From: Mesorhizobium sp. INR15
GTDB lineage: Bacteria > Pseudomonadota > Alphaproteobacteria > Rhizobiales > Rhizobiaceae
Reading direction: 5' to 3'
Length of the DNA stretch: 64,000 bases
NCBI RefSeq assembly: GCF_015500075.1
Contig: NZ_CP045496.1
Coordinates: 6,210,001-6,274,000 of the forward strand
The notes beneath the pieces are model-generated. The model did no database searches, was not told the origin of the DNA, and saw nothing but the letters and a program-made list of their open reading frames with translations. The position numbers were made by a program, and so were the translations under genes. Below, in pieces: positions 34,560 through 44,395 of the stretch (position 1 is the stretch's first letter; every line of letters begins with the position of its first letter).

Positions 34560-35148
34560 TTACGCGCATTGGCGGTGACCCAGGCAAGGCGGCGGGATTG
34601 GCGACCTTTTAACCGTGCAGGATCGCGAAGCTGTAAATCTGCTTCAGGATATCTCGTACATGAATAGCCGTCGCGGGGGCTCCTCGTTCAACGATCTTGC
34701 CGCACAAGGCTCTTAGATCGTTCGGCGTAATCTCAGGCAGGAGACGACTGCGCCATACAGGCAGAAGCTCTCGTTCGAAGATGTGGCGGCGCATGGCGCG
34801 CGTGCTGTCGGCCATCGGCGCGGCGGTGAGCCACTTCTCACCGAACTCACCAAAGCTCTTCGCCTCCTTTATGCGCCGCTTGTCGCGCTGCTTCTCTATC
34901 GCTGGCGATCGTCCTTCGGCGACGGCGCGCCGCGCGTCGAGGCACTTCTCCCGAGCCCGGGCTAGGGAAATGCCGTCACGCCCGTACTTGCCGAGATAGA
35001 CAGTTTCCCGACGGTCGTTAAGTCGCTAGTCCAGGCAAAACGAAATTGCACCGGTCGGCGTGACGCGAACATACATGCCGTCGCGATCGGCAACCTTGTA
35101 TAATTTGTCATTTGGTTTCAATGCCTTGAGGGCGGTGTCCGTCAGCAT
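34560..35148 (-). pseudogene. P4-type tyrosine integrase, inactivated by nonsense codons and truncated
   Basis: From an ATG with a GAAGAGGTGAGA site, the minus-strand frame begins MLTDTALKALKPNDKLYKVA and continues DGMYVRVTPTGAISFCLD, the DUF4102 arm-binding domain. A TAG replaces the usual tyrosine codon after CLD. The same frame then continues RLNDRRETVYLGKYG..., SFGEFGEKWLTAAP and LKQIYSFAILHG (core-binding domain), and a second stop, TAA, stands where a glutamine codon is usual before KVANPA. No catalytic domain follows; the sequence decays before the MocR promoter. The gene lies 293 bp from the guaA 3' end, a typical integrase-att layout. Confidence 0.88.
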
Positions 35149-35210
35149 TCTCACCTCTTCCTGAAAAGTACCGTCAGCACATTTTTTAGGAGTCGTAAGG
35201 GGAAAACACA

Positions 35211-35395
35211 TTTGTTTTCAATAACTTAAAACAAAAAAAGTACCGTCACGAACCTCATTCGCCGTGACGGTACTTTGAAAAATCGGCTCAGGCAATATGG
35301 CCCGCACCGTCAGATTAGACCGTCAGAACCAAACTATGCCCACCGATAGTCATCGGTAGTCTTCGGAAGGATTTAGTTTTGTTTTCAGTGACTTA
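35211..35395. repeat. Direct and inverted repeats between the integrase remnant and guaA
   Basis: A perfect 14-bp inverted repeat, AAAGTACCGTCACG (35237-35250) and CGTGACGGTACTTT (35263-35276), has a 12-bp loop. Part of its arm, AAAGTACCGTCA, occurs again near 35165 in direct orientation. A direct repeat, TTTGTTTTCANTNACTTA, occurs at 35211-35228 and 35378-35395. The interval is AT-rich compared with its surroundings. Such repeats beside an integrase gene often serve as arm-type binding sites or excisionase sites; that role is inferred. Confidence 0.6.
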
Positions 35396-35440
35396 GTTCG
35401 CACCAAGGCGTAGTTCCGGATACGCTCGGATGGGCCTGAA

Positions 35441-37003
35441 TCATTCCCACTCGATCGTCCCCGGCGGTTTCGAGGTCACGTCGTAAACCACGCGGTTGAT
35501 GCCGCGCACTTCGTTGATGATGCGTGTCGCGGCGGCTCCGAGGAAGGCCATGTCGTAGTGGTAGAAATCCGCCGTCATGCCGTCTACCGAGGTAACGGCG
35601 CGCAGGGCGCAGACGAATTCATAGGTGCGGCCATCGCCCATCACGCCGACGGTCTGCACCGGCAACAGCACGGCAAAGGCCTGCCAGATGGCGTCGTACA
35701 AACCGGCCTTGCGGATTTCGTCAAGATAGATGGCGTCGGCCTCGCGCAGGATTTCGAGCTTTTCGCGGGTGATGCCGCCCGGGCAGCGGATGGCGAGGCC
35801 TGGACCCGGGAACGGATGGCGGCCGATGAAGCTGTCGGGCAGGCCAAGCTCCTTGCCCAGGGCCCTCACCTCGTCCTTGAACAGTTCGCGCAGCGGCTCG
35901 ACCAGTTGCATGTTCATGCGCTCGGGCAGACCGCCGACATTGTGATGCGACTTGATCGTTACCGACGGGCCACCGGTGAAGGAGACGCTCTCGATGACGT
36001 CGGGATAGAGCGTGCCTTGCGCCAGGAATTCGGCGCCGCCAAGTTTCTTGGCCTCCTCCTCGAACACCTCGATGAACAGCCTACCGATGGTCTTGCGCTT
36101 CTTTTCGGGATCCGACTCGCCCTCAAGCGCGCCGATGAAACGGTCCGACGCATTCACCAGGATGAGCGGCAGATTGTAATGCTCGCGGAACATCGCCACC
36201 ACGCCAGCTGCCTCATCCTTGCGCATCAGACCATGGTCGACGAGGATGCAGGTAAGCTGGTCGCCGACCGCTTCGTGGATCAGCAGCGCGGCCACGGAAG
36301 AATCCACCCCGCCCGACAGCGCGCAGATGACCTTGCCCTTGCCGACCTGCTTGCGGATCGTCTCGACCGCGTGCTCGCGATAGGCCCGCATGGTCCAGTC
36401 GCCCTCGATGCCGGCGATCTTGTGGACGAAGTTCCTCAGCAGCCGGGCGCCGTCCGGCGTGTGCACCACTTCCGGGTGGAACATGATGCCGTACATCTTG
36501 CGTTCGACATTGCCGAAAATGGCGAAGGGCGAGCCCTCCGACTTGCCGAACACCTCGAAGCCCTTGGGCAAGGAGATGACGCGGTCGCCATGGCTCATCC
36601 AGACCTGGTGCCGCTGGCCGGGCGCCCACAGGCCCTCGAACAGCGGATTGTCCTTTTCGATCTCGACGAAGGCGCGGCCGAATTCGCGATGGTCGGAACT
36701 CTCGGCAACGCCACCCATCTGCACGCACATGGCCATCTGGCCGTAGCAGATGCCGAGGACCGGCACGCCGGCGTCGAAGACGATCCGCGGCGCGCGCGGG
36801 CTGCCGATGTCGCCGGTGGAAGCCGGGCCGCCGGACAGGATCACGGCTTTGGGGTTGATGCGCTTGAACGCCGCTTCCGCCGACTGGAACGGCACGATCT
36901 CGGAAAACACGCCGGCCTCACGGATGCGGCGGGCGATGAGCTGCGTGAACTGGCTGCCGAAATCGACAATCAGGACGGTGTCGGGATGATTGGCTGTTTT
37001 CAT
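35441..37003 (-). CDS. guaA: GMP synthase (glutamine-hydrolysing)
   Basis: The 520 residues match the normal length. The N-terminal class I glutaminase has the nucleophile in GICYGQMAMCVQMGG near residue 85 and the histidine in MFHPEVVHT near 172. The ATP-pyrophosphatase P-loop is ALSGGVDSSVAA near 229, and the C-terminal dimerisation domain ends PPGTIEWE. It converts XMP to GMP using glutamine and ATP. The gene is intact to its last codon, so any element inserted at its 3' end has preserved the reading frame. It marks the start of the core-type gene content on the right. Confidence 0.97.
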   Translation of the reverse strand: MKTANHPDTVLIVDFGSQFTQLIARRIREAGVFSEIVPFQSAEAAFKRINPKAVILSGGPASTGDIGSPRAPRIVFDAGVPVLGICYGQMAMCVQMGGVAESSDHREFGRAFVEIEKDNPLFEGLWAPGQRHQVWMSHGDRVISLPKGFEVFGKSEGSPFAIFGNVERKMYGIMFHPEVVHTPDGARLLRNFVHKIAGIEGDWTMRAYREHAVETIRKQVGKGKVICALSGGVDSSVAALLIHEAVGDQLTCILVDHGLMRKDEAAGVVAMFREHYNLPLILVNASDRFIGALEGESDPEKKRKTIGRLFIEVFEEEAKKLGGAEFLAQGTLYPDVIESVSFTGGPSVTIKSHHNVGGLPERMNMQLVEPLRELFKDEVRALGKELGLPDSFIGRHPFPGPGLAIRCPGGITREKLEILREADAIYLDEIRKAGLYDAIWQAFAVLLPVQTVGVMGDGRTYEFVCALRAVTSVDGMTADFYHYDMAFLGAAATRIINEVRGINRVVYDVTSKPPGTIEWE

Positions 37004-37058
37004 GGCGAGCGTTTAGAGAAAGAAATGAGTCGATGCAATGGGTTGCGCGGTCGCGCCT

Positions 37059-37538
37059 TCACTTCGATTCGGCGGCATCAGGTGCATTGGCTTGCCCGGT
37101 GTCGAGAGTCCGCAAGGCGTCCATCAGCGCTGTGAACCGCCCAGGGCCGAGGCGAGCGGCATAGGCTTGCTCGATCCCCAGCTTGATCTTGTCGCCATCG
37201 CGCAGGGCATCCAGACCCTTGCTGGTGTAACGGACAAGCTTGCCGCGTCCGTCTCGCGGATCAGGCAGCCGCTCGACCACGCCGTCCGCCTCCAGCCCGT
37301 CCAGCAATTGCTGAACCGCCTGCTTGGAGATCGCCGAACGTTCGATCAGCGCCGACTGGCGCATGCCACCGCGCGGGATGTGCCCCATCAAGCCGGCCCT
37401 CGCTTCAGTGAACCAGCCATGGCCCGCGGCACGCATAGCGGCAGTGAATTCGGCCTGCCAGGCGCGGCTTGCCTGCCACAGCCGCCAGCCGACATGATCG
37501 GGCAGCGCTTCGGTTTTTTCGTCAAGATACTTGACCAT
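37059..37538 (-). CDS. MarR-family transcriptional regulator
   Basis: This 159-residue winged-helix regulator shows LWQASRAWQAEFTAAMRAAG as dimerisation helix, QSALIERSAISKQAVQQLLDGLEADGVVERLPDPRDGRGK around residues 62-102 as the DNA-binding helix and wing, and a C-terminal dimer helix. Its first codons overlap one of two identical 15-bp palindromes, and the second lies just upstream, so autoregulation is very likely. It is divergent from the 105-residue hypothetical gene at 37625, which is probably its second target. Confidence 0.9.
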   Translation of the reverse strand: MVKYLDEKTEALPDHVGWRLWQASRAWQAEFTAAMRAAGHGWFTEARAGLMGHIPRGGMRQSALIERSAISKQAVQQLLDGLEADGVVERLPDPRDGRGKLVRYTSKGLDALRDGDKIKLGIEQAYAARLGPGRFTALMDALRTLDTGQANAPDAAESK

Positions 37539-37572
37539 TTTCTCGATCCTTCATATAGTCAAGATACTTGAC
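37521..37572. promoter_or_regulatory. Paired palindromic operators at the marR promoter
   Basis: The perfect palindrome GTCAAGATACTTGAC occurs at 37521-37535, covering codons 2-6 of the MarR gene, and again at 37558-37572 in the divergent promoter region. Centres are 37 bp apart, about 3.5 helical turns. The half-site GTCAAG/CTTGAC fits MarR operators, which commonly have TTGAC/CAAG-type arms. The placement would block the regulator's own transcription and influence the divergent gene. Confidence 0.75.
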
Positions 37573-37624
37573 GATCTCTGGCTCGTCGAGACGCCTTTCG
37601 AACTCAGATCACAGGGACAGCACA

Positions 37625-37942
37625 ATGACGATATTGAACAAGGAAACACTGGCCATTATCATGGCCGGCACCACGCATGTCATCGACATGGGCGGCAAGA
37701 ACGCCTTCATCCACTATGAAACGGGGGAGCGCGCCCACATGCTCTTGCCGGACGGCACCCGCTTTCATGGACAATGGTGGCTGCTGGACGACGGCTACAA
37801 GGTCGAATGGCAGGACGGGCCAACCGGCATCTGGAAGCTCGACCACATGCCGGGTGCCATCGAATATGTCGACGCAACCGGTGCAGCACGCGGGCGCGTT
37901 TCGCGCATCGATTTCGGCGATACCGCCTCTTTGGCCGCTTGA
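37625..37942 (+). CDS. Small hypothetical protein divergent from MarR
   Basis: This 105-residue soluble protein has no recognised family. It has the features of a small beta-rich domain: THVIDMGGKNAFIHYETGE, LLPDGTRFHGQWWLLDDGYK and VEWQDGPTGIWKLDH are alternating hydrophobic strands with several tryptophans. The ATG was chosen for the GGGA site about 8 bp upstream; an earlier in-frame ATG at 37568 sits within the operator. Control by the neighbouring MarR is suggested by the operators. The function is unknown. Confidence 0.75.
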   Translation: MTILNKETLAIIMAGTTHVIDMGGKNAFIHYETGERAHMLLPDGTRFHGQWWLLDDGYKVEWQDGPTGIWKLDHMPGAIEYVDATGAARGRVSRIDFGDTASLAA

Positions 37943-37947
37943 TCCGG

Positions 37948-38583
37948 TCAGGCGCTCAGCAGGCCGTTGCCGATGGCCTGCTCGAGCAGCCCGACTGCTC
38001 CCGCAAGCTTCTCGTCGATGACGTGAAGATACTCCGTCCAGTCACCGACATGCCTGAGGTCGGCCGCGCCATCGGAAATGCCGCGCAAGCCAATCAGCGG
38101 CACGCCGAACAGTTGGCAGGCGCGCAGGCAGGCGAAGGTTTCCATGTCGACCATGTCAGCGGCAATCCCATCATAGGCAGACCCAGTGATGATCGCGCCG
38201 CCGGTCGACAGCGAGGCTTCCAGGATGCCGGGAATTTTGAACGGCAGCGGCACGGTCACGGGCAAATCGAGAAACGGAGTGGCCCCTTTCTCGAAGCCCA
38301 ACGGCGAGGCATCCATGTCACGATAGCGGACCGAAACGGCCTGGTAGATTTCGGTCTGCTCCAGTGTGCGGCTGCCCGCCGAACCGAGCGACACGACCAG
38401 ATCCGGCAACGCCTTGTCGGACCTCAGCCGCGACAGTTCCGCTCCCAGCCTGACGCCGGCCTCGACAGGGCCTACGCCGGTCATCAATGGCGTGAACAGC
38501 CGCTTCAGATGCGGGCCATATTCGGCCTCCACGGCCATGACGAAAAGGACATCCTTGCCCCCTATTCGGACAGCCTCGCCCAT
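37948..38583 (-). CDS. 5'-methylthioadenosine/S-adenosylhomocysteine nucleosidase-like protein
   Basis: This 211-residue protein is of the PNP/UDP family. It contains VMAVEAEYGPHLKRLFTP near the N-terminus, TGVGPVEAGVRLG near residue 35, SLGSAGSR near 64, and the purine nucleosidase block DMVDMETFACLRACQLFGVPLIGLRGISDGA around 140-170, which includes the MET-E and the catalytic aspartate in SDGA. These enzymes cleave adenine from MTA or SAH. It is 4 bp from the PaaI-type thioesterase gene and shares its direction. Length is slightly short for MtnN (about 230), so another nucleosidase of the family remains possible. Confidence 0.82.
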   Translation of the reverse strand: MGEAVRIGGKDVLFVMAVEAEYGPHLKRLFTPLMTGVGPVEAGVRLGAELSRLRSDKALPDLVVSLGSAGSRTLEQTEIYQAVSVRYRDMDASPLGFEKGATPFLDLPVTVPLPFKIPGILEASLSTGGAIITGSAYDGIAADMVDMETFACLRACQLFGVPLIGLRGISDGAADLRHVGDWTEYLHVIDEKLAGAVGLLEQAIGNGLLSA

Positions 38584-38586
38584 AGA

Positions 38587-38973
38587 CTACCCCTCTATCC
38601 CGTCACGGCCGACCACCGTCATCATCGTGCCGGTCATAGTGGCGATCAGCCTGGCCTCGCCGTCGGCCGCAAAGGCATAGGCCTGGCCGTCGGCAACGAT
38701 GATGGTGCGGCCGGGTTTCGTCACCGAGCCTCGGAACAGGAAGCGCTCGCCCCTGCCCGGCGCCAGCAGATTGACCTTGAACTCGATGGTCAGCACACTC
38801 GAATTCTCCGGCATCAGCGAGAAGGCCGCGTAGCCGCAGGCCGAGTCCAGCGCCGTCGAAATAACACCTGCATGCAGGAAGCCATGCTGCTGGGTGAGCG
38901 CGGCCGAATAGGGCATTTCGATCTCGATGATGCCGGGCGTCACCAGCGTGAGTTCGGCGCCGATGGTCGCCAT
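38587..38973 (-). CDS. PaaI-family hotdog thioesterase
   Basis: The product has 128 residues from the only good ATG. The hotdog fold is shown by QHGFLHAGVISTALDSACGYAA near residue 28, whose helix carries the active-site aspartate, and by SVLTIEFKVNLLAPGRGERFLFRG in the central strands. Family members hydrolyse acyl-CoA thioesters. The same frame stays open about 30 codons upstream with plausible sequence (YEDRVRTSFARQKA) but offers no ATG or GTG there, so the true start may be a rare codon and the protein longer. It is co-directional with the nucleosidase gene. Confidence 0.8.
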   Translation of the reverse strand: MATIGAELTLVTPGIIEIEMPYSAALTQQHGFLHAGVISTALDSACGYAAFSLMPENSSVLTIEFKVNLLAPGRGERFLFRGSVTKPGRTIIVADGQAYAFAADGEARLIATMTGTMMTVVGRDGIEG

Positions 38974-39148
38974 CGCTTTCTGGCGCGCGAAGGACGTCCT
39001 GACACGGTCCTCGTAGTCCGTGGGCGGGTACGATCTTTGCAGCCATGGCCATTGCCTTCACTCTTGTCGCAAAAGCTTATTGCAGAGGCTGGCTTTGCAG
39101 GCAATCATCTAATGTTGCACTGCAGCAAAACAACTTCCGGCAAGCGTA

Positions 39149-39610
39149 TTAATTTAGCCAGAGAAGCGATGCGTTGAGCACGGTGGCGAACGCCACCCAG
39201 GCCGCGTAGGGCACGAACAGCCATCCAGAAACCCTGTCCCTGTTCCAGACCTTGCCGATGAAGAGGACGATGGCTGCCAAGAGCAGGATGATGACGACCA
39301 GGGCAGGCCCCATCAGCCTGGCACCGAAGAAGGTTGGCGACCACGCGAAATTGAGCAGCAGCTGGACAGCCCAGATTTTCATGGCGGTCCCGTCGGCTTC
39401 AATGCACCAGGTCCGCCAACCGGCAATGGCGATCAGCACATAGAGCAAGGTCCAGGCCGGGCCGAAAATCCAATTGGGTGGATTGAAGGGAGGTTTCGCC
39501 AGCGATGCGTACCAGGCGCCCGGCAGCGTCGCGTAGCCGATCAGCAGGCCGCCGCCCAAAACGAGGATAAGGAAAATCAGAAGCGACAGATATTTTTGCA
39601 AGGCGTGCAC
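39149..39610 (-). CDS. tspO: TspO/MBR-family membrane protein
   Basis: This protein has 153 residues from the chosen GTG, matching TspO length and placing the first membrane helix (LSLLIFLILVLGGGLLIGY) at the N-terminus; the open frame upstream encodes no plausible sequence. Five transmembrane helices are evident. Typical motifs are WYASLAKPPFNPPNW near residue 32, GPAWTLLYVLIAIAGWR, and LLNFAWSPTFFGAR near 92. TspO proteins bind tetrapyrroles and cholesterol-like ligands and modulate stress or photosynthesis gene expression in alphaproteobacteria. Confidence 0.9.
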   Translation of the reverse strand: MHALQKYLSLLIFLILVLGGGLLIGYATLPGAWYASLAKPPFNPPNWIFGPAWTLLYVLIAIAGWRTWCIEADGTAMKIWAVQLLLNFAWSPTFFGARLMGPALVVIILLLAAIVLFIGKVWNRDRVSGWLFVPYAAWVAFATVLNASLLWLN

Positions 39611-39677
39611 CCCGTTACGGCGGCATGACGCCGCGCGCCAGCAACTGGGGCGCGGCTGCGAACTGTCAACGGCGAGG

Positions 39678-40967
39678 TCAGCTCGATCTGCGCATCGCAC
39701 AGAAATAGAAGCCATCGGTGCCGCTGCGTGCCGGCGATAGCGAGATGCCGCCCGAAGCGCCAATACGCATGGCCGCTTCATGGCCTGGGAAACGGCCATT
39801 CCAGAGTGCACGATGATCGACCGGGGCAAAGCCGGCATTGCGGCCGCGGAAGGCGGTTACCTGGTCGCCGTTCTCCTCTTCGAACACCGAGCAGGTGATA
39901 TAGACCAGCAAGCCACCCGGTTTGACGTAGCGGCTGGCGTCTTCGAGGATCGTTTTCTGCTCGTTCTTGCGTGTGTCGAGCTGTCTTTGCGTCAGCCGCC
40001 ATTTGGCATCGGGACGGCGCCGCCAGGTGCCGCTGCCGGTGCAAGGCGCGTCGACCAGGACAATATCCATATGGCCGGAGAGCGGCGAAAGCTCCGCCGG
40101 TTTGGTGACGATCTGCACATTGCGATTTTCGGAACGGCGCATGCGGTCGAAGATTGGCGCCAGCCGCGCCTTTTCGGAATCATGGGCGAAGATCTGGCCG
40201 CGATTGTCCATTGCCGCTGACAGCGCCAGCGTCTTGCCGCCGGCGCCGGCACAAAAATCGAGCACCTGCATGCCGGCCTCGGCGCCGGCAAGTGCCGCCG
40301 CGATCTGCGAACCCTCGTCCTGGACCTCGAACCAGCCTTTCTGGAAGGCGGGCTCTGCCTGCACGTTGGGATGCCTGCCGTCACCATCGATCGGCGCAAT
40401 GCGAATGCCGTAGGGCGCGATATGCGCTGCCTTGGCGCCGGTCTCCGCCAGCTCGGCAAGCACTTTCGGGCGATCGGCCTGCAAGGTGTTGACCCGGATA
40501 TCAAGCGGCGGGCGGGTCGCGAGTGCCGCCCCCTCTTCAATCCAGGCCTCGCCAAAAACCTGTGCGAAAAGCGGTTCGCACCAGTCGGGCACGTCCGCCC
40601 GTACCGCCGGCGGCGCATCGGCCAGGCGGCGCTCGGTGATTGCCTGAAGTTCGGCTGATGTCAGCAGGGGCGGCGCGAACTTGTCGCCATCCAGCGTGCC
40701 GTTCAGCGACTGCGCGGTGAGGCTCCATTCAAGCAGCAGCGCGCCGAAGCCGATGGCGCGCGGCGTGTCGTCTCCCAGCAGCCAGCCGGCGGAACGCTTG
40801 CGGCGCAGCCCGTCATAAACGATGTTGCCGATCGCCGCGCGGTCGCCGCCGCCGGCGAAGCGATGCGACAGACCCCAGTCCTTCAGCGCATCGGCCACCG
40901 GCCGGTGACGCCGGCCAATGTCCTCCAGCACTTCGATGGCCGCAGCCAGCCGTCCGCCCAGTCGCAT
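39678..40967 (-). CDS. RsmB/NOP-family RNA cytosine-5 methyltransferase
   Basis: This 429-residue protein has an N-terminal NusB-like helical domain of about 120 residues, then the SAM-dependent core: LDFCAGAGGKTLALSAA near residue 238, the catalytic motif DAPCTGSGTWRRRPD near 307, and VYITCSVFEEEN near 355 with the second conserved cysteine. These enzymes methylate cytosine-5 in rRNA. The length and NusB-like region fit RsmB relatives, although alphaproteobacteria often carry two such paralogues, so the exact rRNA site is not settled. Confidence 0.88.
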   Translation of the reverse strand: MRLGGRLAAAIEVLEDIGRRHRPVADALKDWGLSHRFAGGGDRAAIGNIVYDGLRRKRSAGWLLGDDTPRAIGFGALLLEWSLTAQSLNGTLDGDKFAPPLLTSAELQAITERRLADAPPAVRADVPDWCEPLFAQVFGEAWIEEGAALATRPPLDIRVNTLQADRPKVLAELAETGAKAAHIAPYGIRIAPIDGDGRHPNVQAEPAFQKGWFEVQDEGSQIAAALAGAEAGMQVLDFCAGAGGKTLALSAAMDNRGQIFAHDSEKARLAPIFDRMRRSENRNVQIVTKPAELSPLSGHMDIVLVDAPCTGSGTWRRRPDAKWRLTQRQLDTRKNEQKTILEDASRYVKPGGLLVYITCSVFEEENGDQVTAFRGRNAGFAPVDHRALWNGRFPGHEAAMRIGASGGISLSPARSGTDGFYFCAMRRSS

Positions 40968-41290
40968 TCGCTATTCCATCAAATCGAGCACATTCATCTC
41001 TCGACCTGCTCTTAGAGCCTTTCACGTCCGGATTGAACCCCGCTCCGTCTCGTGACGAGGCCGCAGTCGGACCGTGGCCTGCCAAGTCCGCCCGATCAAT
41101 AAATCTCCCGGGCCGGCAACAGCAGATCGGTGAATAAATGAAAGGTCTCTAATGTTCGTAACTGGCGACTGCAAGCACGGCTTGTGGCGCAACCACTCTG
41201 CTTTCCAAGTTTTTCGCTTGAGAATACTCTTGTCACCATGATTCGCGGCGCGGAAACCGTGGACCGGCGGATCGTCACGAGGAGAGGGCA
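40968..41290. other. Gene-free interval upstream of the aquaporin gene
   Basis: These 323 bp between two divergent genes hold no recognisable gene. A GAGGAGAGGG tract at about 41279-41288 is the ribosome site of the aquaporin gene. No clear promoter motif could be assigned; both upstream regulatory regions must lie here. Confidence 0.5.
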
Positions 41291-41968
41291 ATGAAGACTT
41301 ATCTGGCGGAAGTTCTAGGCACATTTCTGTTGGTGTTCATCGGCACGGCGTCGGTGGTGACAGGCGGTTTCGGCGGTGCGCTGCCGCTCGGCCAGGAAGG
41401 CATCGGCCTGGCATTCGGCATCGGCCTCATTGCGGCGGCCTATGCAATCGGCCCGATTTCGGGCGCGCATCTCAATCCGGCGGTGACACTGGGTGTCTTC
41501 CTCGCCGGCCGTTTGCCGGCCAAGGATGTCATCCCTTACTGGATCGCACAGATCATCGGCGCGATCCTGGCATCGCTGGCCTTGTGGATCATCGTCTCCG
41601 GCCAGACCGGCGGCCACACCGGCGGCTTCGGAGCCAATGGCTGGGATGAGGCGAAATGGGGTATGAGCTCGGCATTCCTGTGGGAGCTGATCGGGACCTT
41701 CACGTTTGTCACGGTGATCCTCGGCGTTACCGCTGAAAAGCACTCGACAGCATTTGCCGGGCTGGTCATCGGCCTGACGCTGGCGGGCATCCACTTTGCC
41801 ATGATTCCGGTCACAGGTACCTCGGTCAATCCCGCCCGTTCGATCGGCCCGGCGCTGTTTACTGGAGGTGCGGCACTCAGCCAGCTCTGGCTGTTCATCG
41901 TCGCACCATTGATCGGTGGCGCCATTGCCGGGGTCGTCGCCAAGGCGCGCGTGTTCGAGAAAGATTGA
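41291..41968 (+). CDS. aqpZ: Aquaporin Z-type water channel
   Basis: This 225-residue MIP-family channel has six membrane helices and the two pore loops, GAHLNPAVTLG near residue 58 and GTSVNPARSIGP near 178, each with the NPA box. The histidine in GIHFAMIPVT and the arginine after the second NPA are the selectivity filter of water-specific aquaporins; the shorter loops of glycerol facilitators are absent. It speeds water movement across the inner membrane. It is followed by a strong terminator shared with convergent katG. Confidence 0.93.
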   Translation: MKTYLAEVLGTFLLVFIGTASVVTGGFGGALPLGQEGIGLAFGIGLIAAAYAIGPISGAHLNPAVTLGVFLAGRLPAKDVIPYWIAQIIGAILASLALWIIVSGQTGGHTGGFGANGWDEAKWGMSSAFLWELIGTFTFVTVILGVTAEKHSTAFAGLVIGLTLAGIHFAMIPVTGTSVNPARSIGPALFTGGAALSQLWLFIVAPLIGGAIAGVVAKARVFEKD

Positions 41969-41989
41969 TCTTTCGACAGCCTGAACGGG

Positions 41990-42019
41990 AAAAGGCGCGG
42001 GGCTGGCCCCGCGCCTTTT
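41990..42019. terminator. Bidirectional rho-independent terminator between aqpZ and katG
   Basis: A perfect 14-bp inverted repeat has arms AAAAGGCGCGGGGC (41990-42003) and GCCCCGCGCCTTTT (42006-42019). The GC core is flanked by A and T runs, so it works in both directions, 22 bp after aqpZ and 50 bp after katG. Confidence 0.92.
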
Positions 42020-42068
42020 CATTTGTACTTACCCAGCAGCGTCTATCCCTGCGTATTTCGCGCCGGGA

Positions 42069-44264
<2,196 letters not shown>

Positions 44265-44352
44265 GTTCATCTCCGATTTGCCGAGTTTTCCGGGCGGGCC
44301 AAGCGGCCGCATCACTTTGGAATGGTTCCAGACTAGGCCGGCTCGCCGATAA

Positions 44353-44395
44353 AAACAAATTGCCTTTCCTGTTTGTTTCGATAGGTTTTCCTTAT
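44353..44395. promoter_or_regulatory. Candidate OxyR-binding region between katG and oxyR
   Basis: An inverted repeat AAACAAA (44353-44359) / TTTGTTT (44372-44378) is followed by ATAG-N7-TTAT at 44381-44395, which overlaps the oxyR start. ATAG-N7-CTAT is the classic LysR/OxyR half-site arrangement; the second half deviates in one base. The 129-bp divergent region must carry both promoters. Confidence 0.5.

Noticed and set aside
34560..35148. Amber readthrough or pyrrolysine in the integrase
   Set aside because: A second, different stop codon (TAA) follows and the catalytic domain is missing, so decay explains it better.
35558..37135. A 525-residue plus-strand open frame
   Set aside because: It is antisense to guaA; its composition is typical of a GC-rich shadow frame.
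37558..37624. An earlier start (37568) for the small hypothetical gene divergent from MarR
   Set aside because: It falls inside the palindromic operator and has no ribosome site, unlike 37625.
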